NCBI GenBank assembly: GCA_943735955.1
Contig: OX030956.1
Coordinates: forward strand, 1,898,412-1,962,411
Direction: 5' to 3'
Length of the DNA stretch: 64,000 nucleotides
Source: Piscicola geometra
Lineage: Eukaryota > Annelida > Clitellata > Hirudinida > Piscicolidae
Shown here piece by piece: positions 52,349 to 62,142 of this stretch; within the stretch, counting starts at the first letter, position 1; the number at the start of each line of letters is the position of its first letter. Both the position numbers and the translations under genes were made by a program. The notes below the pieces were generated by a model. It was not told the origin of the DNA. It saw only the letters and a program-made list of their open reading frames with translations, and made no database searches.

Positions 52349-52645
52349 GTTGTTACAATTACTTTAAATATACTTTGCTTTTCAAGAAAATAACCTATTT
52401 ATTTTCGTTCATATCAGATGTTAATATCTTCATAATTTATATTTTAGTCAATTTTATTGTAATTTTAAATGAATATTTAATTTTAAATCTTTCAATTTAA
52501 TTTAGAATCACTTGAAATGTTGCAGTCAACCTCATACGATGCGGTGAGACAGGGAATTTACAGGGATGCCGAAACCGGTAATATTTAAAAATCTGAGAAA
52601 ATAATTTTGAAAGCAGATAAATTATTAAAATAATATTATTCATTT

Positions 52646-52800
52646 TATGGTGAACGGGTAGCTGAGTCGTCAACGACTTGGCCAATAATGAAAGATCCTA
52701 GGTGCAACCAATGCCTTAGTAACCCAAAGGCGCAAATGAAAATATGCAGTGACTTGGAAGCCTGTTCGAGTTATACGCCACTATAATAATGCTCGTCATT
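52646..52800 (+). mobile_element. SINE-2, tRNA-derived
   Basis: Starts TGAACGGGTAGCTGAGTCGT with an A box, then TCCTAGGTGCAACCAATGCC, ATATGCAGTGACTTGGAAGC, TTCGAGTTATACGCCACTAT and an ATT-repeat tail. Part of the B box is deleted compared with the copy at 34215-34390. Confidence 0.82.
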
Positions 52801-52956
52801 ATTATTATTATTTCATGATCTATGTATAAGACTTATACTATAAGTAATTAATCTATTACATATATTTTAATAAAATGTTTTTATATACTAAAAAACGGGT
52901 TATCACAAGACAAATACATGAACTCTCTTCTCATTCTTCTCATACAACCTTTACAG

Positions 52957-54012
52957 GGGAATTATTCATCCCTGCGACACAGAGACCTGATGGGACGTGG
53001 AGGAAGGCCAAGAGGGTCAAGGAGGGGTACATTCCACAAGAAGAAATACCCATGTCAGTTAAGCTTCCCATCTTTAACATGGGTATTTCAATCTTTCCCA
53101 GTTGTTTTTTTTTCTGTTTGACTCTGTTAGTTACCACAATACCAGCCAACCTTCTGTCTTATAATCATGGTCACCATGGTTACCATCAGTTTCTTCATCA
53201 TCATTACTATCATCACCATTATTATCATCACCATTACTGTCTTTATCATCATCATCATCATCAATATTACCATAGATATGAGAACAAAGGGGTCAAATGG
53301 TTGAAGAGCAAGCCAACACTACCTGTGGGACTCTCCTTAGATGTGGATGACAAAAACAAAAACAATCAAAAAAATAAAACATTTAACATTTTAAATAATA
53401 CTTATAACACTAACAAGATCACTACTACTACTATTAATAATAATAATAATAATAGATCAAATTTGAATGAAGGAATGGCTGGAAAGGTGAATGTAGATAT
53501 GTCAAAGTCAGCCAAAAGCAACATGAAGAAGAGGATGAAAAAGAAGATGATCAAATCTCTAAATGATGGAGCTGGGGATGATAATGATGCTGATGATGAT
53601 ATTGTCAAGGATGTGTCGAAGATGAAACTGAGTGATTGCAAAGTGGATGGAAAGAAAGAGGAAGTCAAAGAAGAAGATGAAGGTGTGTTCTACAATGCAA
53701 TAAAGCACCACCTATTGTATGGGAATGTAATTTATTGTAATATGATGTATTGTATTATAATAATAATAAGATATGTACCACCAAGTATTCACTTCGGTGT
53801 TGAAAAGTGAACCTCACTATCAAATTCGGAATTCTGCAGAAAACAAACGCATCAAGAAGATCCGAAACTTGCGCAAGAAGCTGAAGCAGATAGAAGAGTT
53901 AGAGAAGGTGGTGAGGGAGGGGGGGCAAGTGGACCAGGACCAGCGGGACAAGGTGGCCAGGAGGGGCGCAGTCGAGGCTGAACTGCGCGCCTTGGAGGGG
54001 GTGCAGAAGTAA
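52957..54012 (+). CDS. PYM1: PYM, partner of Y14-Mago (first exon not identified)
   Basis: Three exons: 52957-53053, 53276-53682 and 53840-54012, in phase, 224 residues after the missing start. Exon one encodes [20 protein letters not shown] and [13 protein letters not shown], then [20 protein letters not shown] follows; this is the PYM N-terminal domain that binds the Mago-Y14 heterodimer and helps take the exon junction complex off translated mRNA. The middle has a poly-Asn/Thr segment, a [14 protein letters not shown] basic block and an acidic block. The C-terminal helix ([20 protein letters not shown]) matches the family. The acceptor TTTACAG leaves GG, so the preceding exon must give one nucleotide; the frame is also open back to an ATG at 52875, a less likely start. 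The first intron found (53054-53275) is CAT-rich. Confidence 0.92.
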
Positions 54013-54802
54013 GGGGGAGGGGTGTAGAAGTAAGGGGAGGGGTGTTTTGAAGGTTGGGGGTTGTAGAAGTAGGGGGGTCGTTTGAAGGTTCAGATGTGAA
54101 AATAAGAAGGGGGTGATTGGTTGGGATTTAGTTGTGCTGGATTTTATCGAATGACAGGTGCTTTTGTTCATTATGATGTTTTTGAAGATTTTCTCATTTT
54201 CAAAGGTGTGCAGATCATTGTGGTTGTTTCCCATTTCATTGCATGCTGAAATTCAGTACGTCAGGTTTTATCGTATAGCACTTTACTTGTGGTATATAAG
54301 CAAATAAAGACATTATTTTTTAATAGTTTATAATTCAACAAGATTTCTGAACCAATAGAATCGATTTCTCCCATGCATGCAGTGTACAATGATTTCAAGA
54401 AAAAAATACATTTAAAGTGTCGACCTAATCAAAATATCTACAACATCGGTATACCATTGTCAATATGGTGATGAAAGCAGTCTTTGCAATGATGCTGTGT
54501 TTGCATGGGTTGTTGTAGTCTTGGAGAATTTGCAGATTAGTTGATGCAGGTGATTCAAGATTTAAAAAGCAACAAGCACGCCAACAAATATGCAGATTTT
54601 CTCGCCAGAAAACAACACAGGCGTCTGCCTTGAATAGCTGACTCATCAGATCGTTTGTGTACTGTAATGCTGCCCTCAAATAGTTCCAACTAAAGTTGAC
54701 TTATTAATGCGACAACAACTTGTAAGCATCTCACAACCACCCCCTTTCCATTCTCCCTCACCTCATTCCGTCTTTATATTCCCTCACATGAGATCATCAT
54801 CA
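54013..54802. other. Convergent intergenic region, PYM and ING 3' ends
   Basis: PYM (+) and the ING gene (-) end 790 bp apart. AATAAA at 54303-54308 on the plus strand is a plausible PYM poly(A) signal. G-rich repeats of the form GGGGAGGGGTGTAGAAGTAA follow the PYM stop. No gene seen. Confidence 0.55.
54303..54308 (+). terminator. Probable PYM poly(A) signal
   Basis: AATAAA in context AGCAAATAAAGAC, 290 bp after the PYM stop codon. Confidence 0.45.
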
Positions 54803-54907
54803 TCATGACTTTTTCCTTCTTTCCGACAAACAGCGCGCGCAAAACCACTTTCCTTTCGGCTTTGTGCTCAAACCCACGCACCCGAAATGGAACCACTCTA
54901 TCGGGCA
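54803..54907 (-). CDS. ING5: Last ING exon, C-terminal half of the PHD finger
   Basis: The acceptor is ACGCACCAG. It encodes [20 protein letters not shown] and [14 protein letters not shown], then TGA. It joins in phase to GAC at 60866. Differences from the common family sequence are CARC for CPRC and HFGC for HFAC; the zinc ligands are kept. Confidence 0.93.
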   Translation of the reverse strand, partial: CPIEWFHFGCVGLSTKPKGKWFCARCLSERRKKS

Positions 54908-57900
54908 CTGGTGCGTTGTCAAGGTGGTGTTGGATGTTAATGATAATGAATATTCGGTGTGGGTGTTAATGATAATGAATATTCAGTGTTGGATGTTAAT
55001 GATGATGAATATTCAGTGTTGGGTGTTAATGATAATGAATATTCAGTGTTGGGTGTTAATGATAATGAATATTCAGTGTTGGCTGTTAATGATAATGAAT
55101 ATTCAGTGTTGGCTGTTAATGATGATGAATATTCAGTGTTGGATGTTAATGATGATGAATATTCAGTGTTGGATGTTAATGATAATGAATATTCAGTGTT
55201 GGATGTTAATGATGATGAATATTCAGTGTTGGATGTTAATGATGATGAATATTCAGTGTTGGATGTTAATGATGATGAATATTCAGTGTTGGATGTTAAT
55301 GATGATGAATATTCAGTGTTGGATGTTAATGATGATGAATATTCAGTGTTGGATGTTAATGATGATGAATATTCAGTGTTGGATGTTAATGATAATGAAT
55401 ATTCAGTGTTGGATGTTAATGATAATGAATATTCAGTGTTGGCTGTTAATTATAATGAATATTCAGTGTTGGCTGTTAATTATAATGAATATTCAGTGTT
55501 GGATGTTAATGATAATGAATATTCAGTGTTGGATGTTAATGATAATGAATATTCAGTGTTGGATGTTAATGATAATGAATATTCAGTGTTGGATGTTAAT
55601 GATGATGAATATTCAGTGTTGGATGTTAATGATAATGAATATTCAGTGTTGGATGTTAATGATGATGAATATTCAGTGTTGGATGTTAATGATAATGAAT
55701 ATTCAGTGTTGGCTGTTAATGATGATGAATATTCAGTGTTGGATGTTAATGATGATGAATATTCAGTGTTGGATGTTAATGATGATGAATATTCAGTGTT
55801 GGATGTTAATGATGATGAATATTCAGTGTTGGATGTTAATGATAATGAATATTCAGTGTTGGATGTTAATGATAATGAATATTCAGTGTTGGATGTTAAT
55901 GATAATGAATATTCAGTGTTGGATGTTAATGATAATGAATATTCAGTGTTGGCTGTTAATTATAATGAATATTCAGTGTTGGATGTTAATGATAATGAAT
56001 ATTCAGTGTTGGCTGTTAATTATAATGAATATTCAGTGTTGGATGTTAATGATAATGAATATTCAGTGTTGGATGTTAATGATGATGAATATTCAGTGTT
56101 GGATGTTAATGATGATAAATATTCAGTGTTGGATGTTAATGATGATGAATATTCAGTGTTGGCTGTTAATGATGATGAATATTCAGTGTTGGATGTTAAT
56201 GATGATGAATATTCAGTGTTGGCTGTTAATGATGATGAATATTCAGTGTTGGCTGTTAATGATGATGAATATTCAGTGTTGGATGTTAATGATGATGAAT
56301 ATTCAGTGTTGGATGTTAATGATGATGAATATTCAGTGTTGGATGTTAATGATAATGAATATTCAGTGTTGGATGTTAATGATGATGAATATTCAGTGTT
56401 GGCTGTTAATGATAATGAATATTCAGTGTTGGATGTTAATGATAATGAATATTCAGTGTTGGATGTTAATGATAATGAATATTCAGTGTTGGGTGTTAAT
56501 GATAATGAATATTCAGTGTTGGATGTTAATGATAATGAATATTCAGTGTTGGCTGTAAATTATAATGAATATTCAGTGTTGGATGTTAATGATAATGAAT
56601 ATTCAGTGTTGGATGTTAATGATGATGAATATTCAGTGTTGGATGTTAATGATAATGAATATTCAGTGTTGGATGTTAATGATAATGAATATTCAGTGTT
56701 GGGTGTTAATGATAATGAATATTCAGTGTTGGCTGTTAATGATGATGAATATTCAGTGTTGGATGTTAATGATGATGAATATTCAGTGTTGGATGTTAAT
56801 GATGATGAATATTCAGTGTTGGCTGTTAATGATGATGAATATTCAGTGTTGGCTGTTAATGATGATGAATATTCAGTGTTGGATGTTAATGATAATGAAT
56901 ATTCAGTGTTGGATGTTAATGATGATGAATATTCAGTGTTGGATGTTAATGATGATGAATATTCAGTGTTGGATGTTAATGATAATGAATATTCAGTGTT
57001 GGGTGTTAATGATAATGAATATTCAGTGTTGGATGTTAATGATAATGAATATTCAGTGTTGGCTGTTAATTATAATGAATATTCAGTGTTGGATGTTAAT
57101 GATAATGAATATTCAGTGTTGGATGTTAATGATGATGAATATTCAGTGTTGGATGTTAATGATAATGAATATTCAGTGTTGGATGTTAATGATAATGAAT
57201 ATTCAGTGTTGGATGTTAATGATAATGAATATTCAGTGTTGGATGTTAATGATGATGAATATTCAGTGTTGGATGTTAATGATGATGAATATTCAGTGTT
57301 GGGTGTTAATGATAATGAATATTCAGTGTTGGATGTTAATGATGATGAATATTCAGTGTTGGATGTTAATGATGATGAATATTCAGTGTTGGATGTTAAT
57401 GATGATGAATATTCAGTGTTGGCTGTTAATGATGATGAATATTCAGTGTTGGCTGTTAATGATGATGAATATTCAGTGTTGGATGTTAATGATAATGAAT
57501 ATTCAGTGTTGGATGTTAATGATGATGAATATTCAGTGTTGGATGTTAATGATGATGAATATTCAGTGTTGGATGTTAATGATAATGAATATTCAGTGTT
57601 GGGTGTTAATGATAATGAATATTCAGTGTTGGATGTTAATGATAATGAATATTCAGTGTTGGCTGTTAATTATAATGAATATTCAGTGTTGGCTGTTAAT
57701 TATAATGAATATTCAGTGTTGGATGTTAATGATAATGAATATTCAGTGTTGGATGTTAATGATAATGAATATTCAGTGTTGGATGTTAATGATAATGAAT
57801 ATTCAGTGTTGGATGTTAATGATGATGAATATTCAGTGTTGGATGTTAATGATAATGAATATTCAGTGTTGGATGTTAATGATGATGAATATTCAGTGTT

Positions 57901-60900
57901 GGATGTTAATGATAATGAATATTCAGTGTTGGCTGTTAATGATGATGAATATTCAGTGTTGGATGTTAATGATGATGAATATTCAGTGTTGGATGTTAAT
58001 GATGATGAATATTCAGTGTTGGGTGTTAATGATGATGAATATTCAGTGTTGGATGTTAATGATAATGAATATTCAGTGTTGGATGTTAATGATAATGAAT
58101 ATTCAGTGTTGGATGTTAATGATAATGAATATTCAGTGTTGGATGTTAATGATAATGAATATTCAGTGTTGGCTGTTAATTATAATGAATATTCAGTGTT
58201 GGATGTTAATGATAATGAATATTCAGTGTTGGCTGTTAATTATAATGAATATTCAGTGTTGGATGTTAATGATAATGAATATTCAGTGTTGGATGTTAAT
58301 GATGATGAATATTCAGTGTTGGATGTTAATGATGATGAATATTCAGTGTTGGATGTTAATGATGATGAATATTCAGTGTTGGCTGTTAATGATGATGAAT
58401 ATTCAGTGTTGGATGTTAATGATGATGAATATTCAGTGTTGGATGTTAATGATGATGAATATTCAGTGTTGGATGTTAATGATAATGAATATTCAGTGTT
58501 GGATGTTAATGATGATGAATATTCAGTGTTGGATGTTAATGATGATGAATATTCAGTGTTGGATGTTAATGATAATGAATATTCAGTGTTGGATGTTAAT
58601 GATAATGAATATTCAGTGTTGGATGTTAATGATAATGAATATTCAGTGTTGGGTGTTAATGATAATGAATATTCAGTGTTGGATGTTAATGATAATGAAT
58701 ATTCAGTGTTGGCTGTTAATTATAATGAATATTCAGTGTTGGATGTTAATGATAATGAATATTCAGTGTTGGATGTTAATGATGATGAATATTCAGTGTT
58801 GGATGTTAATGATAATGAATATTCAGTGTTGGATGTTAATGATAATGAATATTCAGTGTTGGGTGTTAATGATAATGAATATTCAGTGTTGGCTGTTAAT
58901 GATGATGAATATTCAGTGTTGGATGTTAATGATGATGAATATTCAGTGTTGGATGTTAATGATGATGAATATTCAGTGTTGGCTGTTAATGATGATGAAT
59001 ATTCAGTGTTGGCTGTTAATGATGATGAATATTCAGTGTTGGATGTTAATGATAATGAATATTCAGTGTTGGATGTTAATGATGATGAATATTCAGTGTT
59101 GGATGTTAATGATGATGAATATTCAGTGTTGGATGTTAATGATAATGAATATTCAGTGTTGGGTGTTAATGATAATGAATATTCAGTGTTGGATGTTAAT
59201 GATAATGAATATTCAGTGTTGGATGTTAATGATAATGAATATTCAGTGTTGGGTGTTAATGATAATGAATATTCAGTGTTGGATGTTAATGATAATGAAT
59301 ATTCAGTGTTGGCTGTTAATTATAATGAATATTCAGTGTTGGATGTTAATGATAATGAATATTCAGTGTTGGATGTTAATGATGATGAATATTCAGTGTT
59401 GGATGTTAATGATAATGAATATTCAGTGTTGGATGTTAATGATAATGAATATTCAGTGTTGGATGTTAATGATAATGAATATTCAGTGTTGGATGTTAAT
59501 GATGATGAATATTCAGTGTTGGATGTTAATGATGATGAATATTCAGTGTTGGGTGTTAATGATAATGAATATTCAGTGTTGGATGTTAATGATGATGAAT
59601 ATTCAGTGTTGGATGTTAATGATGATGAATATTCAGTGTTGGATGTTAATGATAATGAATATTCAGTGTTGGCTGTTAATGATAATGAATATTCAGTGTT
59701 GGATGTTAATGATAATGAATATTCAGTGTTGGATGTTAATGATAATGAATATTCAGTGTTGGATGTTAATGATAATGAATATTCAGTGTTGGATGTTAAT
59801 GATGATGAATATTCAGTGTTGGATGTTAATGATAATGAATATTCAGTGTTGGGTGTTAATGATAATGAATATTCAGTGTTGGGTGTTAATGATGATGAAT
59901 ATTCAGTGTTGGATGTTAATGATGATGAATATTCAGTGTTGGATGTTAATGATGATGAATATTCAGTGTTGGCTGTTAATGATAATGAATATTCAGTGTT
60001 GGATGTTAATGATGATGAATATTCAGTGTTGGATGTAAATGATAATGAATATTCAGTGTTGGATGTTAATGATGATGAATATTCAGTGTTGGATGTTAAT
60101 GATGATGAATATTCAGTGTTGGATGTTAATGATGATGAATATTCAGTGTTGGATGTTAATGATGATGAATATTCAGTGTTGGATGTTAATGATAATGAAT
60201 ATTCAGTGTTGGATGTTAATGATAATGAATATTCAGTGTTGGATGTTAATGATGATGAATATTCAGTGTTGGATGTTAATGATAATGAATATTCAGTGTT
60301 GGATGTTAATGATAATGAATATTCAGTGTTGGATGTTAATGATGATGAATATTCAGTGTTGGATGTTAATGATAATGAATATTCAGTGTTGGATGTTAAT
60401 GATGATGAATATTCAGTGTTGGATGTTAATGATAATGAATATTCAGTGTTGGATGTTAATGATAATGAATATTCAGTGTTGGATGTTAATGATGATGAAT
60501 ATTCAGTGTTGGATGTTAATGATAATGAATATTCAGTGTTGGATGTTACTGATGATGAATATTCAGTGTTGGATGTTAATGATAATGAATATTCAGTGTT
60601 GGATGTTAATGATGATGAATATTCAGTGTTGGATGTTAATGATAATGAATATTCAGTGTTGGCTGTTAATTATAATGAATATTCAGTGTTGGATGTTAAT
60701 GATGATGAATATTCAGTGTTGGATGTTAATGATGATGAATATTCATGATTGATAATGGGTATAAATATTTTTTAAACGTGGTTATGTACAACTTTGATAT
60801 TTCCCATCATTGTCTCTAGACTATGGCATCGATATGAGGTACTGCACAAGGCACACATAACTCACGTCGGGGTTGTCGCATCCGATCATCTCGCCGTAGG

Positions 60901-62142
60901 AGACCTGGTGGCAGGTGCAGTAGGTGGGCTCGTTCGGGTCGACTGGCATCTCAAGGACGTCACTGGCCGGGTCGGAGGGCGAGAGGAGAATGGGGTGGTG
61001 GTGGTGCATGGAAGGAGTGTTTATGGAGATGGAGGAGGAGGGAGACACTCCTGCATCTGCATCCACTGCTCCTCCATTCCTGTGGTGTGGTGGTGATGAT
61101 AAATCGTCATGATGAAGCACTTTGGCATGAATGATACTGCAAACGCCAAGAAGCTCTTACTTCTTCCTCTTCTTCTTGTCCATCTCGTATCCATCCCTCA
61201 TCCTCCTCCTCCTTCTCATCCTCTCCTTCAGACCAACGCAGCCACCTAGGAACAGTCAAAATGTAATGCATTTCAGAGTGATTATTTTGTTTTTGTTATT
61301 AAAGGACAACGCTTTACCTGATTTGCTGTTGTTTTTGGCATTGTTATTGGAACCATTGTTGTTCTTAGGGGTAGTTGCAGAGTTTCCATGGTTGTTGTTC
61401 CCGCACGACATGGGTCTTTCCTTCATCTCTGCTTCAAACCTTAGAGAAGTGTGACTGTTTAGCTTGCAAATACTTGAATACTGCATTGATGCTCAGTGAG
61501 TATTTTATGATTCCTTGCCTTGCGAGGTCCGCGTCAAGTCTTCTTATGTGTCTGTCAACCTGAAATTTATTTTTCAAAAACTTAATAGGATGAAAAGTAA
61601 CAAAAAACAATATTTGTGAACAATTATGATCCTTTCAGGCAACTTTCAACCATCTTACTAGCTCATATGTCTGCATTGCCAGCTGCACTTTCTGATCTGC
61701 AAACTTCTTGTTGCGGTCAAAGAGGCTTTGAATTCCCATCAAGCATTTCTTTCTACCATCTCCTTCCATGTCTTTTACCTTAAAATATGAGAAAGTTTGA
61801 TGCTTTTGGTTATTAAATATTATTTATTCAAATGTTACTGAATTATAGTTTCTAATAAATGCCTTATTTAAATATTCTTCAACTGAAGAGTCAATTTGGC
61901 AAGAAAGTTGCTGAGAACGGGTGTCCAGATTACGCATCTGTGAGAAGTTTCTTTGCAACTCCTTTGGCAGTCCTTCCAAACCTGTCATCAAAATTTCTCA
62001 AACTTGATTTTTAGGAATATCACTAAGTATTTTTATAAATCTTTTGAAATTTTAAATATTCAGAGAAATATTTGAAAATTAATATGAAAAACAAAAGTAG
62101 ATTACTGTCTAAATAGTGTTCAAGGTACATTGCCGATGTCAT
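54803..62142 (-). CDS. ING5: ING4/ING5-type chromatin reader (inhibitor of growth family)
   Basis: Eight exons on the minus strand: 62106-62142, 61863-61981, 61659-61778, 61519-61559, 61318-61439, 61161-61245, 60866-61136 and 54803-54907, in phase, 299 residues. The N-terminus [19 protein letters not shown] and the helical ING domain ([39 protein letters not shown]) are typical of ING4/5. An Asn-rich linker and a Lys/Arg block ([12 protein letters not shown]) follow, a likely nuclear signal. The PHD finger has all eight zinc ligands (C248, C250, C261, C266, H272, C275, C288, C291) and the [10 protein letters not shown] and W270 features used to read H3K4me3. ING4/5 work in HBO1/MOZ acetyltransferase complexes. 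The finger is split between D265 and C266 by a 5.96-kb intron. Introns 2 and 4 appear to use GC donors. I cannot decide between ING4 and ING5, so the symbol is approximate. Confidence 0.94.
54932..60745 (+). repeat. 30-bp minisatellite, about 194 units, inside an ING intron
   Basis: A 29-bp first unit (54932), then 192 exact-register 30-bp units from 54961 to 60720 and a 25-bp remnant. The unit is GGaTGTTAATGATgATGAAT followed by ATTCAGTGTT. Variation is almost confined to three sites: unit base 3 (A, C or G) and the first and fourth bases of the GAT-(G/A)AT block. All 13 TATAAT units also carry C at base 3. Nearly every unit holds the perfect 10-bp palindrome TGAATATTCA. Because 30 is divisible by three, two plus-strand frames are open through the array; there is no sign that they are coding. 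The array fills almost the whole intron 7 of the ING gene. Confidence 0.98.

Noticed and set aside
52517..52543. ATG-TTG-CAG... GCG followed by GTGAGA as the missing first exon of PYM
   Set aside because: It looks like a good short PYM start (MLQSTSYDA) with a fine donor, but it ends in phase 0 whereas the next exon needs one leftover nucleotide, so joining would shift the frame.
54959..60748. 1,929-codon plus-strand ORF of a 10-residue repeat ([10 protein letters not shown] type), and the parallel MNIQCW-type frames
   Set aside because: The 30-bp period is a multiple of three, so any frame without a stop in one unit stays open. Unit variants change the amino acid in both open frames rather than being synonymous, there is no start context or exon boundary, and the array lies antisense inside an ING intron whose flanking exons fit perfectly.
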